A DNA stretch of 64,000 nucleotides from an uncultured Olsenella sp. (GCA_900314535.1 OMVT01000017.1:1-64000); one strand, 5' to 3'. Positions 27,282-37,052 are shown, counted from the stretch's first letter. Notes: generated by a model from the sequence alone, not told the origin. Made by a program: numbers and translations.

Positions 27282-28742
27282 CTACCGGAAGTTCACGTTC
27301 GGATCCTGGTCCTTCAAGACGACGTCGTGTGCTCCGCCCTCGACGAGCGAGGTTGCGCTCACAAGCGTGAGCTTTGCCTTGTCGCGAAGCTCTTTGAGGT
27401 TGAGGGCACCGCAGTTGCACATCGTGGAGCCATAGGAGTCGACGCCTTCGACGAAGGAGAGGCCCTTCTTCTTGCCGCCGAGGTCGTAGCGCTGCCAGTT
27501 GCGGGCACGGGCAGAGCCCTCGCCCCAGTACTCCTTCATGTAGGAGCCATTGACATTCACGCGGCGGGTCGGGGACTCGTCGAAGCGTGCGAAGTAGCGG
27601 CCGAGCATCATGAAGTCAGCACCCATAGCAAGGGCAAGCGTCATGTGGTAGTCGTAGACGATGCCGCCGTCAGAGCACACCGGCACATAGACGCCGGTCT
27701 CCTTGTAGTACTCGTCACGGGCACGGCAGACATCGATGAGAGCAGATGCCTGGCCACGGCCGATGCCCTTCTGCTCGCGCGTGATGCAGATGGAGCCTCC
27801 GCCGATGCCAACCTTCACGAAGTCAGCGCCGCAGTCCGCGAGGAAGCGGAAGCCTTCGGCATCGACGACGTTGCCAGCGCCGACCTTCACAGAATCGCCG
27901 TAGTGGGCACGAATCCAGTCGAGCGTGAGCTTCTGCCACTCGCTGAAGCCCTCGGATGAGTCGATGCAGAGCGCATCGGCGCCTGCCTCGATGAGGGCAG
28001 GGACGCGCTCGGCATAGTCGCGCGTGTTGATGCCGGCGCCGACCATGTAGCGCTTGTGGGCGTCGAGGAGCTCGTTCGGGTTCGACTTGTGGGAGTCGTA
28101 GTCCTTGCGGAAGACGAGGGAGACGAGGTGCTGATCCTTGTCGACAATCGGCAGCTGGTTGAGCTTGTGCTCCCAGATGATATCGTTTGCGGTCTTGAGC
28201 GTCGTGTCGTCGGGAGCGGTGATGAGCTTGTCGAACGGCGTCATGAAGTCGCGGACAAGCTTGCCACGGTCGTCGCGCGAAGGACGGTAGTCACGGGACG
28301 TGACGATGCCGAGGAGCTTGCCGTGGCCGGTGCCGTCATCCGTGACGGGCATGCAGGAGTGGCCCGTCTCTTCCTTCAGGTCCATGACCTGCTGGAGCGT
28401 CATGTCAGGCGTGAGCGTCGAGTCGGACTCGACAAAGCCTGCCTTGTAGGACTTGACCTCTGCGACCATCGCAGCCTCGGCCTCCACGGACTGTGAGCCA
28501 TAGATGAAGCTCATGCCGCCCTGCTGGGCAAGCGCGATTGCCAGACGCGGACCGGAGACAGCCTGCATGATTGCAGACACCATCGGGATGTTGAGCGTGA
28601 TCGAAGGCTCTTCTCCACGCTTGAAGCGCACGAGCGGTGTCTTCAGGGAAACATTGTCCGGAATGCACTCGGATGATGAATAGCCAGGCACCAGCAGGTA
28701 CTCAGAGAAAGTGTGGGACTCTCCTTCGAAGAATGTTGCCAT
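27282..28742 (-). CDS. guaB: inosine-5'-monophosphate dehydrogenase
   Basis: Oxidises IMP to XMP, the committed step to GMP. 486 residues: catalytic TIM barrel with two CBS domains inserted at about 105-210. The nucleophile is Cys319 in [13 protein letters not shown]. The loop after Cys differs from the common GSICTTRVVAGVG form and matches the other known IMPDH subgroup. The mobile flap is [18 protein letters not shown], and the protein ends with a family-typical C-terminus. GGAGG lies 10 bases before ATG 28742. Confidence 0.93.
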   Translation of the reverse strand: MATFFEGESHTFSEYLLVPGYSSSECIPDNVSLKTPLVRFKRGEEPSITLNIPMVSAIMQAVSGPRLAIALAQQGGMSFIYGSQSVEAEAAMVAEVKSYKAGFVESDSTLTPDMTLQQVMDLKEETGHSCMPVTDDGTGHGKLLGIVTSRDYRPSRDDRGKLVRDFMTPFDKLITAPDDTTLKTANDIIWEHKLNQLPIVDKDQHLVSLVFRKDYDSHKSNPNELLDAHKRYMVGAGINTRDYAERVPALIEAGADALCIDSSEGFSEWQKLTLDWIRAHYGDSVKVGAGNVVDAEGFRFLADCGADFVKVGIGGGSICITREQKGIGRGQASALIDVCRARDEYYKETGVYVPVCSDGGIVYDYHMTLALAMGADFMMLGRYFARFDESPTRRVNVNGSYMKEYWGEGSARARNWQRYDLGGKKKGLSFVEGVDSYGSTMCNCGALNLKELRDKAKLTLVSATSLVEGGAHDVVLKDQDPNVNFR

Positions 28743-28793
28743 GAAGCGTTGCCTCCATCTGCTCGAAACGCTACGTCCGTTTTGGTTGAACGG

Positions 28794-28823
28794 ATTGTAG
28801 CACCCATCTGCCTATTATTTGCA
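28794..28823 (-). promoter_or_regulatory. candidate guaB promoter
   Basis: Minus strand TGCAAA (28823-28818), 18-bp spacer, TACAAT (28799-28794). Downstream of it the leader holds a small TCCGTT/AACGGA inverted repeat that may be an operator. Confidence 0.4.
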
Positions 28824-28830
28824 TCCATTC

Positions 28831-28868
28831 ACCTAAAACGGGGAATCGGGCGCAGAACCCGATTCCCC
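28831..28868 (-). terminator. terminator of the glycosyltransferase gene
   Basis: Minus strand GGGGAATCGGG-TTCTGCG-CCCGATTCCCC, perfect 11-bp stem, then GTTTTAGG. Confidence 0.85.
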
Positions 28869-28880
28869 GCATAAGCTCCC

Positions 28881-30176
28881 CTATCCTTCGTTCATGACAT
28901 CCTGGAAGTTGACAGCGATGTCATGCTTCGTGGGCACCCATTCGACCTTCTTGAAGAGTGCTACGACCGTGATCGGAATGTACGTCATCATGAACAGCGG
29001 GAACGTGAAGATGTTCGTGATGATGCGCCACTTCTTGCGCGCATGGATGTGCTTGCGCTCGGAGACCGTCGTGATGATTGCGAGCAGGAAGAACACGACA
29101 TACATGGAGCCGAAGGTCATGACAAGAGAGCCGACACACATGAGGAGCTCGCCCTGCGTTGCCAAAAAACCATGGCTTGCCGCGCCGATGCCGAGATAGG
29201 CGGCATTCACGAACGCGGAGATGAGCGTCAAGATCATGCCTGGAGCGATGGTCATGAGCAGGTCATAGGAAGCGAACTGCTTCTTGCGGATGCCGTGGGC
29301 AAGGTCGCGCACATAGCTGAAGAAGACCTGGTAGAAGCCCTTCGTCCAGCGCATGCGCTGAATCCAGGATGCCTTGAACGTGACCGGCTGCTCATCGAAG
29401 AACTCTGCTGGTGCGTAGCCGATCTGGATGTTGTTCGCGGCGCAGAACGTCGAGAACTGGATGTCCTCCGTGAGCAGGTGGAAATCCCAGCCGTGCATGC
29501 CGCGGATGATGCTCGAGGAGACAAGCCAGCCAGAGCCCGAGATGGCAGCAGAGGTGCCAAGCTCCATGCGGGCATTGTTCAGGAACTTCGCCTCGCGCAG
29601 GAACCAGAGCGCATAGGCTGCAGAGACCCAGGAGGAATCGAAGTTCTTGGAGTTGCGGTAGGACGTGAGGACCAGATAGCCCTGGTCGAAGGCATCGTTC
29701 ATGATCTTCGTATAGTCAGGCGAGACGATGTTGTCGGCGTCGAAGACGAAGAAGCCGTCATACTTGTCGCCAGTCTCGTCGAGGATGCGGTTGAACGCAT
29801 AGTCGAGGACCCAGCTCTTGCCCTTGCGCACAAGGTCATTGCGCTCCCAGGTGATGGCACCGGCATCGAGCGCTTCCTTGTACGTGTTGTCCGTGCAGGC
29901 ATCTGCCACGACATAGACGTCCATGAGCTCACGCGGATAGTTCTGCGAGAGGATGGAGCGCACGAGGTTGCCGATGACAGGCTCCTCGTTGTGGGCTGCA
30001 ATCACGAAGGCATAGCAGTGCTGCTTCTTGGCAGGCGGTATCTTCACGTCGCCGCGTCTCCACACATGCAGGATATAGACGAACTGGTAGAAGTATGCCA
30101 GCGTGAAGAACAGCAGCATGATGAAGTTGAAGATTACGATGGGCGTCAGGCCCGCCTTGATCATCGTATATCCCAC
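28881..30176 (-). CDS. membrane family 2 glycosyltransferase
   Basis: 431 residues, probably transferring a sugar (GlcNAc- or glucose-type) to make a surface polysaccharide or glycolipid. One membrane helix at about 10-32, then a cytosolic GT-A domain: AAHNEEPVIGNLVRSIL, VVADACTDNT, the DxD site FDADN near residue 148, TEDIQF, and the processive-type QxxRW as QRMRW. At least three C-terminal membrane helices follow (about 310-335, 345-370, 385-410). GTG 30176 has AGAGGGG 9 bases upstream. It is the last gene of the ileS-lspA-rluD direction. The acceptor and product are unknown. Confidence 0.85.
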   Translation of the reverse strand: MGYTMIKAGLTPIVIFNFIMLLFFTLAYFYQFVYILHVWRRGDVKIPPAKKQHCYAFVIAAHNEEPVIGNLVRSILSQNYPRELMDVYVVADACTDNTYKEALDAGAITWERNDLVRKGKSWVLDYAFNRILDETGDKYDGFFVFDADNIVSPDYTKIMNDAFDQGYLVLTSYRNSKNFDSSWVSAAYALWFLREAKFLNNARMELGTSAAISGSGWLVSSSIIRGMHGWDFHLLTEDIQFSTFCAANNIQIGYAPAEFFDEQPVTFKASWIQRMRWTKGFYQVFFSYVRDLAHGIRKKQFASYDLLMTIAPGMILTLISAFVNAAYLGIGAASHGFLATQGELLMCVGSLVMTFGSMYVVFFLLAIITTVSERKHIHARKKWRIITNIFTFPLFMMTYIPITVVALFKKVEWVPTKHDIAVNFQDVMNEG

Positions 30177-30215
30177 GAAGCAACCCCTCTTTCCTCAGGC
30201 GCACATCGGGCGCTC

Positions 30216-31238
30216 TCACAGGGACAGGCCAAGCTCCGGGCACACCTCGCGTCCCCGCTCGGTCTGGCCCATCGAGGTACCTTGAAGTGATTCTAATACA
30301 TTCAGAAGATCGTCTGGCAGTCTGTCAGCCAACTCTATGGTCTCTCCAGTACATGGATGGTCGAAGCGAATATGCCAGGAGTGGAGGAACTGCCGTGTGA
30401 GCCCCTTGTTCTGAAGGAGGCTGCCCTTTCCGTAGAGCGGATCTCCTACAACCGGGTGTCCGATATGGCGCATATGCACGCGGATCTGGTGCGTGCGCCC
30501 CGTATAGAGGTGGCACTCGAGGAGGCTGTAGCCTTCATCGCGCCTTCCTGCCTCGAAGCGCTCGAGCGTCTTGAACGTCGTAATCGCTTCGCGTGCCCCC
30601 GGATCGTCCGATACCGCCATGCGCAGGCGGTCCTTCGTGGACCTCGCAATGCCTGTCACGATCGTGCCGTCGTCAGGTGCCACATAGCCATGCACGAGCA
30701 CGACATAGCGCCTGTCGAGGACACGGAGGCGGATGAGGTCCTGGAGCGCCTTCTGCGTCCTGTCATCCTTGGCGGCAACCATGAGGCCCGAGGTATCGCG
30801 GTCGAGCCTGTGCACGATGCCGGGGCGCTCCTCTCCCTGGAGCATGCCGAGATGTCCATAGCCGCAGTGAGCGACGAGCGCATTGGCAAGCGTATCGTCC
30901 ACGTGGCCCGGCGCCGGATGGCAGACAAGGCCTGCCTGCTTCGAGAGCACGATCAGATATTCGTCCTCGAAGCGGATGTCGAGCGGTATATAGGGATTGG
31001 GGGCAAGAGGTCCGCCTACCTCTTCCGGCTCTTCGACTTCGGCCTGGATGCGGTCGCCCAGGCATACCTTCTCGCTCTTCGAGTCGGCATGCGTGCTGTT
31101 GATCGTGACGGCACCGGATTCGATGAGCTTGGCGCAGGCGCTCCTCGACGGCATATTGTCCTGAGATGCCAGAAAGCTGTCGAGACGCTCGCCGTCGCCT
31201 TCCGGCCCCACGAGAAATGTCCTGAGTGCACTAGCCAC
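30216..31238 (-). CDS. 23S rRNA pseudouridine synthase, RluD family
   Basis: 340 residues. S4 RNA-binding domain at 15-60 (ERLDSFLASQ through LIESGAVTIN), then the catalytic domain with Asp146 in RPGIVHRLDRDTSGLMV and the YSLLECHLYTGRTHQIRVH motif. GTG 31238 overlaps the end of lspA by 8 bp. The lspA-rluD pairing is common in Gram-positive genomes. Exact uridine targets are unproven. Confidence 0.93.
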   Translation of the reverse strand: MASALRTFLVGPEGDGERLDSFLASQDNMPSRSACAKLIESGAVTINSTHADSKSEKVCLGDRIQAEVEEPEEVGGPLAPNPYIPLDIRFEDEYLIVLSKQAGLVCHPAPGHVDDTLANALVAHCGYGHLGMLQGEERPGIVHRLDRDTSGLMVAAKDDRTQKALQDLIRLRVLDRRYVVLVHGYVAPDDGTIVTGIARSTKDRLRMAVSDDPGAREAITTFKTLERFEAGRRDEGYSLLECHLYTGRTHQIRVHMRHIGHPVVGDPLYGKGSLLQNKGLTRQFLHSWHIRFDHPCTGETIELADRLPDDLLNVLESLQGTSMGQTERGREVCPELGLSL

Positions 31239-31716
31239 GCCTGTCCTCGCCTCCCTCACGGATAAGGCAGATGAGAACGCAGATGACGCCCAGTGTCACG
31301 AAGATGTCTGCGACATTGAAGACCGGAAAGTCCATGAACTGGGTCGCGAAGAAGTCTGTGACAGAGCCCTGGACGAGGCGGTCGATCATGTTGCCGATGC
31401 CACCGCCTGCGACAGCGCCAAGCGCGAGTGCGAACGGCACCGAGAGCTCTTCCTTCCAGACGGCGAGAAGAGCCAGGATGAAGATGGCGACAGCTATTGC
31501 GACGAAGAAGAAGCCCTTGCCCTCGCCCATCGAGAAGGCAGCGCCTGTGTTCTCCACATGGAGAAGGCGCAGCACGCCGGGAATGAAGGGGGCAGTGTCT
31601 CCTGTCTTTGGGAGCGCGCTCCTCACCCAGGCCTTCACGATCTGGTCCAAGATGACAGCCACTGCCGCCATCGCCAGAAAGAGCGTGATCCTTGTCCTTC
31701 GTCCTGCCTTTGCCAT
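31231..31716 (-). CDS. lspA: lipoprotein signal peptidase LspA
   Basis: Removes signal peptides from lipidated prolipoproteins in the membrane. 161 residues from ATG 31716 (AAGGAGGATGG upstream), four hydrophobic segments. Catalytic Asp112 is in GGGIGNMIDRL and Asp137 in FNVADIFVTLG; ENTGAAFSM is also conserved. It starts just after the ileS terminator, so it depends on read-through or an unseen promoter. Confidence 0.96.
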   Translation of the reverse strand: MAKAGRRTRITLFLAMAAVAVILDQIVKAWVRSALPKTGDTAPFIPGVLRLLHVENTGAAFSMGEGKGFFFVAIAVAIFILALLAVWKEELSVPFALALGAVAGGGIGNMIDRLVQGSVTDFFATQFMDFPVFNVADIFVTLGVICVLICLIREGGEDRRG

Positions 31717-31731
31717 CCATCCTCCTTCTTC

Positions 31732-31765
31732 ATGAAAAGGCGGCCATGCCAAGCACGGCCGCCTC
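31732..31765 (-). terminator. terminator between ileS and lspA
   Basis: Minus strand GGCGGCCGTGC-TTG-GCATGGCCGCC (one wobble) followed by TTTTCATG. Confidence 0.8.
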
Positions 31766-31784
31766 CTATTGTTGCACGGAATCG

Positions 31785-34601
31785 CTATGCGCGTGCGTTT
31801 GCCTCTTCGACGGCTGCGTGGCAGCGCGGGCAGAGGCCGTCTGCGCCGAGCGTGCGCCAGTTCCAGCAGCGCGGGCACTTCTCGCCCTCGGCCGGAAGCA
31901 CGGTGCAGGCAAGCTCGTCGCCCTCGGAAAGCTTCACGTCAGAGCAGACGAACGGCTCAGCGAGATCGCAGCCAAGCTCACCGGCGAGGAGCTCATACAG
32001 ATCATGCGGCAGCACGAGCTCGGCACGAGCAGCCTGGGACGTCTTCTCGGCAATCGTCCCTGCTGCCTGCGCCTCCTCATATGCCTTCGTGAAGGCGCTC
32101 CTGGCCTCGGTCATTGCGTTGTAGGCCGGCAGGTACTTCTCGAAGACCTCGTCTGCGACCGGGTTCTCGAACCAGTCGAGAAGGGCGGCGAACGTCTGGC
32201 CGTCCTTGAGCGACTTCGGCAGGTATGCCATGGCCTCGTCGGTCGTGTAGGCAAGGATCGGCTGGAAGTCGTGGATGAGCATCGAGAGGATGTATGCCCA
32301 GGTCGTCTGTGCGCTCCTGCGCTCCTTCGAGTCCCTGCCGCCGCAGTACATGCGGTCCTTCGTCGCGTTCAGGTAGCCGTTCGAGAGCTCCGTCACGTAG
32401 TCGTAGAGGTTGCGGTAGACGACGTTGAAGCGATACTCGCCATACGCCTTCTCGACAGCCTTGTGGACCTCGCACATATGGGCAAGCGTCAGCTTGTCGT
32501 AGGCCGTGAGCTCCTCGAAGGGAAGTCCGTCGGCATCAAGCTCGAACTGTCCCTCGAGCTCGCCGAGGAGGAACCTGAACGTGTTCCTGATCTTGCGGTA
32601 GGCATCGCCGACGTGGTCCAGGATCGTATCGTCGCAGGGGACATCGGTCGACGTATCGACAGAGGCCACCCAGAGACGCAGGACATCCGCACCGCGTGTG
32701 TTGCAGACCTTGTTCGGGTCGATGACATTGCCGAGGGACTTCGACATCTTCCTGCCCTTGCCGTCAAGCGTGAAGCCCTGGGAGACGACAGACTTGTAGG
32801 GAGCGACGCCGTAGGCGCCCACGCTTGTCATGAGCGAGCTCATGAACCAGCCGCGGTGCTGATCGGAGCCCTCGAGGTACATGTCGGCCGGGAACTTGAG
32901 GTACGGACGGTGCTTGCAGACAGCAGTATGCGAGACGCCGGAGTCCCACCAGACATCGAGGATGTCCTTGTTCGCCTTGAGGTTGTGGCTGCCGCACTTC
33001 GGGCAGACGCAGGCGTCTCCCAGGTAGTCCTTCGGATCCTCCGTGAACCAGGCATCGGAACCCTTGGCACGGAAGAGGTCGATGACCTTGTCGAGCGTCT
33101 CGTCATTCAGCACGGTCTCGCCGCAGTCCTGGCAGGTGTAGGCAGGGATGGGCACGCCCCAGTTCCTCTGGCGCGAGATGCACCAGTCCGGGCGCTGCTC
33201 GACCATGGAGCCAATACGCTTGATGGAATGGGCCGGATAGAAGCGGACGTGGCTGAGCGCGTCAAGCGCCTCCTTGCGAAGGCCGGTCTGGTCCATGGAG
33301 ACGAACCACTGGCTCGTGGCACGGAAGATGACCGGCTGCTTGCAGCGCCAGCAGTGCGGATAGGAGTGCGTGATGTCTTCATGAAGAATGAGGGTGCCAC
33401 GCTCCTGGAGCCACTCGATGATCTTCGGGTTTGCATCGTTCACGTTCATGCCGGACCAGGGGCCGCCTGTGCCCATGCCGTCGCCCTTGTAGAAGTTGCC
33501 GTCGTCGTCGACCGGCATCACGATCGGGATGTTGAAGCGCATGCCGGCATTGTAGTCGTCGACGCCGTGGCCGGGAGCGGTGTGGACGATGCCGGTGCCA
33601 TCTTCGAGCGTGACGTAGTCAGCATAGATGAACTCGCCCTCGACGCCCTGGTCGCCGAAGATCGGCTGCTTGTACTTGTTGTGGCAGAGCTCGGTGCCCG
33701 TCATCTTCCAGACAGAGCCATCAGCGGTGCGGGCAAGCTCGTAGTCGCTGTAGCCGAACTTCTCGCAGTCCTTCTCGACAAGCGCCTCTGCCATGAGCTC
33801 GCAGCGTCCGTCAACGACGACGCCGACGTACTCGGCTTCAGGATGGAGGATCACGGCGTCATCGGCAGGAAGGGTCCAGGGCGTCGTCGTCCAGATGTCG
33901 ACCCAGAGATTTCCCTTGTAGGCCTCGAGTCCCTCCGGCACTGTCGTCATCTCGAAGCGCACGAAGATTGCCGGCGACACCTCGTCGCTGTACTCGATCT
34001 CCGCCTCGGCGAGAGCCGTATGGCAGTGCATGCACCAGTGCACCGGCTTCCTGCCACGGTAGATGGCGCCCTTGTCGAAGATGGCTTTGAAGATCTCGAC
34101 GTCGGTCGCATCGTAGTCATGCGTGTAGGTCAGATACGGATTTGCCCACTCGCCGAGGACGCCGAGGCGCTTGAAGCCCTGGCGCTGCGTGTCGACCTGC
34201 TCGACAGCCATCTTGTTGCAGATCTCGCGGATCTTGACGGTCGGGAGCTGGTTGAACTTCTCCGTGCCGAGCTTCTCCTCGACCTTGTGCTCGATCGGCT
34301 GGCCGTGGCAGTCCCAGCCCGGAACATACGGCGTCTGGTAGCCGCGCATGGACCAGTAGCGGTTGATGATGTCCTTCGAGATCTTGTTCTGTGCATGTCC
34401 CAGATGGATCGGGCCGTTTGCATACGGAGGTCCGTCATGCAGCACGAACTTCTCGTGACCTTCGTTCTTCTTGAGAAGCAGGCCATACACATCGTTCTGC
34501 TCCCACTGCTCGAGACGCTTGGGCTCATGCTGTGCAAGGCCTGCACGCATGGGGAACCCGGTCTTCGGCAGGTTCATCGTCTTCTTGAACTCGTTAGCCA
34601 C
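31785..34601 (-). CDS. ileS: isoleucyl-tRNA synthetase
   Basis: 938 residues. HIGH is HLGH in NGPIHLGHAQNK, KMSKS is KMSKSLGN, the editing domain is between, and the C-terminus has a zinc-binding CPRCWNWRTLG plus CPRCHAAV. GTG 34601 has GAGGG 8 bases upstream. Expression is controlled by the T-box leader just upstream. Confidence 0.97.
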   Translation of the reverse strand: MANEFKKTMNLPKTGFPMRAGLAQHEPKRLEQWEQNDVYGLLLKKNEGHEKFVLHDGPPYANGPIHLGHAQNKISKDIINRYWSMRGYQTPYVPGWDCHGQPIEHKVEEKLGTEKFNQLPTVKIREICNKMAVEQVDTQRQGFKRLGVLGEWANPYLTYTHDYDATDVEIFKAIFDKGAIYRGRKPVHWCMHCHTALAEAEIEYSDEVSPAIFVRFEMTTVPEGLEAYKGNLWVDIWTTTPWTLPADDAVILHPEAEYVGVVVDGRCELMAEALVEKDCEKFGYSDYELARTADGSVWKMTGTELCHNKYKQPIFGDQGVEGEFIYADYVTLEDGTGIVHTAPGHGVDDYNAGMRFNIPIVMPVDDDGNFYKGDGMGTGGPWSGMNVNDANPKIIEWLQERGTLILHEDITHSYPHCWRCKQPVIFRATSQWFVSMDQTGLRKEALDALSHVRFYPAHSIKRIGSMVEQRPDWCISRQRNWGVPIPAYTCQDCGETVLNDETLDKVIDLFRAKGSDAWFTEDPKDYLGDACVCPKCGSHNLKANKDILDVWWDSGVSHTAVCKHRPYLKFPADMYLEGSDQHRGWFMSSLMTSVGAYGVAPYKSVVSQGFTLDGKGRKMSKSLGNVIDPNKVCNTRGADVLRLWVASVDTSTDVPCDDTILDHVGDAYRKIRNTFRFLLGELEGQFELDADGLPFEELTAYDKLTLAHMCEVHKAVEKAYGEYRFNVVYRNLYDYVTELSNGYLNATKDRMYCGGRDSKERRSAQTTWAYILSMLIHDFQPILAYTTDEAMAYLPKSLKDGQTFAALLDWFENPVADEVFEKYLPAYNAMTEARSAFTKAYEEAQAAGTIAEKTSQAARAELVLPHDLYELLAGELGCDLAEPFVCSDVKLSEGDELACTVLPAEGEKCPRCWNWRTLGADGLCPRCHAAVEEANARA

Positions 34602-34619
34602 CTTGAGACCCTCGCTTTC

Positions 34620-34639
34620 CGGAAAGCCTTAGGGCTTTC
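34620..34639 (-). other. extra hairpin between the T-box terminator and the ileS start
   Basis: GGAAAGCC-CTAA-GGCTTTCC, a perfect 8-bp stem ending 18 bases before the start codon. It is too far from the T-box core to be part of it and has no U-run. Confidence 0.5.
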
Positions 34640-34660
34640 CCTCCCAAAGGACGCCCTGCA

Positions 34661-34925
34661 TAATTAAAGCGCCCCGTCCCTCTTGCTGGGACGAAGCGCT
34701 GCTTTTGGCACACTTCGCTTGTAGACCACCCAGCGAGCGGAAACTCCGCCGTACTCGGCTGGCCTATGACGGCGGCCAATCCGGTGGTGCCTACTTGCAG
34801 GGCTTCTGCGTTCGGGCCACGGCTCCAAGGTGATATTCCCTTCCGCTCCGGTCACGGGATTCCAGCAGCCCCGCTCTCTGGCGGCCGTGCTTGGAAGGTA
34901 CTCGTCCTCTTCATTGCCTCTGGCG
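34661..34925 (-). promoter_or_regulatory. T-box riboswitch controlling ileS (Ile specifier AUC)
   Basis: Leader RNA that senses uncharged tRNA-Ile. Stem I: AGUA of the S-turn near 34900, CCUUCC pairing with GGAAGG, and a specifier loop GAAUAUCACC in which AUC (plus positions 34834-34832) followed by A is the Ile codon. The T-box sequence UGGGUGGUCUACA is at 34731-34720. A terminator at 34661-34700 has a 13-bp stem (AGCGC..CGUCCC with two wobbles, loop AGCAAGA) then TTTAATT. CGAAG after the T-box can pair with CUUCG in the terminator, giving the antiterminator. This is the transcription-attenuation class. A candidate -10, TACTAT, lies at 34936-34931. Confidence 0.88.
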
Positions 34926-34936
34926 ACACATAGTAG

Positions 34937-35129
34937 CACTCATCGGCCGCCGAAGGCACCTGCTCATATATTCTGGACAGAGAAACGATGCCGCCCTGAA
35001 ACAATTGCTGCCGGAACGCTCGTGGCGCATCTCTTATATATGCTCTTATATGCTCTTATGCCTTCCGCTCATGGATTTGTCGCATCCTTGCTCAATCTGG
35101 TATGCCAGTATGGTCACATCTATGTAGAT
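34937..35129. other. divergent spacer upstream of fbp
   Basis: 193 bp between the ileS leader and fbp. It holds a tandem repeat of TATATGCTCT (35037-35056) in an AT-rich patch that could contain the fbp promoter. No gene or RNA is recognised. Confidence 0.3.
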
Positions 35130-37052
35130 ATGACAAGAAGAAAGCAGAGCATGGGCGAACCAGAACCGGCCGACAGGCGCTATCTCGAGCTTCTCTCAGA
35201 GAAGTTCCCGACCGCCCAGACGGCATTCACCGAAATCATCAATCTCGAAGCCATCCTCAACCTGCCGAAGGCAACCGAGCACTTCGTCTCCGACATCCAC
35301 GGAGAGTACGAAGCCTTCGAACATATCCTCAACAACTGCTCGGGCGTCATCCGCGAAAGGGTGCGCTCGACGTTCTCTCTGGAGCTCACGACAAGCGAGC
35401 AGCAGGACCTCTGCACCCTCATCTATTATCCGCAGGAGAAGCTCCGCCGCATGAAGGAGGAGGGGCGCGCGACCGAGGAATGGTATGCCATCTCCCTTAC
35501 GCGCCTCGTGCGTCTGGCACGCTACCTTTCGGGCTCCTACACGCGCTCGAAGGTCAGGAAGGCAATGCCTGTCGCCTATGCCTACATAATAGATGAGCTC
35601 CTGCACTTCACGCCGGACGAGCGCAAGGTGCGCCAGGTCTACCACGAGCGCATCATCACCTCGATCATCGACACGGGGTCTGCTGACGACTTCATCTGCT
35701 CTCTTGCCTCCCTGATCAAGCGCCTCGCGGTCGACACGCTCCATGTGGTCGGAGACATCTATGACCGTGGCCCTCACGCCGAGCTCATCATCGAGCGCCT
35801 CATGCGCTACCACTCGGTCGACATCCAGTGGGGAAACCACGATATCCTCTGGATGGGGGCAGCAGCAGGGTCTCCCGTCTGTCTTGCCGCCATCATCCGC
35901 AACAACATCCACTACGACGCTCTTGCCATCCTCGAGAACTCCTATGGGATAAGCCTGAGGGAGCTTGCCCTCTTCGCCGAACGCACCTACCAGAAGGACG
36001 ACGTGCTCTCCCCCTTCGAGAAGGCCATTTCCGTCATCATGTTCAAGCTCGAAGGCCAGACGATCCAGCGTCATCCGAACTGGCAGATGGAAGGACGTCT
36101 CCTTCTCGGCAACATCGACAAGGAGCGCGGCTGTGTACGCATCGGAGACAAGGAGTATGAGCTCGCGACGTCCGACTTCCCGACCGTCGATCCCGAGCAC
36201 CCCTATCAGCTGAGCGTCGAGGAGTCCAAGGTCATGGCCCATCTCGTCGAGAGTGCACGCTCATCGGAGCGCCTGCAGCGCGACATCGGCTTCCTCTATG
36301 ACCATGGATCCATGTATCTCGTGCACAACAGGAATGTCCTCTTCCATGCCTGTCTGCCGATGAAGCAGGATGGCTCCTTCAATCCCGTGAAGCACGGGGA
36401 TACGCTCTATGCAGGCAAGGCCTACCTTGACTATGCAGAGCGTGTCGCAAGGACCGCCTGGCACCAGCATGACCAGCTCTCGCTCGACTGGATGTGGTAT
36501 CTCTGGTGCGGCCGCTTCTCGCCGCTCTCGGGCCGCGAGGTCAGGACCTTCGAGCGCACCTATGTGAAGGATCAGACTACCTGGAAGGAGCCGAGAGACC
36601 CCTACTATGCGCTCGTGAGCAAGCCCGAGATCGCAGACCGCGTGCTTGCCGAGTTCGGCCTCACAGGACCGCACTGCCACATCGTGAACGGGCACACGCC
36701 GGTGCACGCCTCGGCGGGCGAGAGCCCCATCCGCGCAGACGGCAAGGTCCTCGTGATCGACGGCGGCTTCTGCCGCGCCTACCACCACACGACAGGCATT
36801 GCAGGATACACGCTCATCGCCGAGGCCACAGGCATGCGCATCAAGGCGCACCGCCCCTTCAGCTCCATCCATGATGTGCTGGACCTCAACGAGGACATCG
36901 TCTCCGATACCGACAAGTTCGAGTATGAGGAGAGGCCGCTCCTGATCGGCGACACGGACACCGGCGCTGAGATCCGGCAGCAGATATCGGATCTCAGGGC
37001 GCTTCTCGATGCCTACCGATGCGGCCTACTTGTGGAGCACGCCGCACACTGA
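35130..37052 (+). CDS. fbp: fructose-1,6-bisphosphatase, class III
   Basis: Gluconeogenic phosphatase of the calcineurin-like metallophosphoesterase type, as in Bacillus. 640 residues. The metal-binding motifs are in order: SDIHGEYEAF, HVVGDIYDRGPH, QWGNHDILWM and VNGHTPV, plus GFCRAYHHTTGIAGYT near the C-terminus. The conserved block begins RYLELLSEKFPTAQTAFTEIINLEAILNLPKATEH. ATG 35130 or ATG 35151 (MGEPEP) are both possible; neither has a strong binding site. The frame is open further upstream, into the T-box of ileS, which is not real coding. Confidence 0.95.
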   Translation: MTRRKQSMGEPEPADRRYLELLSEKFPTAQTAFTEIINLEAILNLPKATEHFVSDIHGEYEAFEHILNNCSGVIRERVRSTFSLELTTSEQQDLCTLIYYPQEKLRRMKEEGRATEEWYAISLTRLVRLARYLSGSYTRSKVRKAMPVAYAYIIDELLHFTPDERKVRQVYHERIITSIIDTGSADDFICSLASLIKRLAVDTLHVVGDIYDRGPHAELIIERLMRYHSVDIQWGNHDILWMGAAAGSPVCLAAIIRNNIHYDALAILENSYGISLRELALFAERTYQKDDVLSPFEKAISVIMFKLEGQTIQRHPNWQMEGRLLLGNIDKERGCVRIGDKEYELATSDFPTVDPEHPYQLSVEESKVMAHLVESARSSERLQRDIGFLYDHGSMYLVHNRNVLFHACLPMKQDGSFNPVKHGDTLYAGKAYLDYAERVARTAWHQHDQLSLDWMWYLWCGRFSPLSGREVRTFERTYVKDQTTWKEPRDPYYALVSKPEIADRVLAEFGLTGPHCHIVNGHTPVHASAGESPIRADGKVLVIDGGFCRAYHHTTGIAGYTLIAEATGMRIKAHRPFSSIHDVLDLNEDIVSDTDKFEYEERPLLIGDTDTGAEIRQQISDLRALLDAYRCGLLVEHAAH

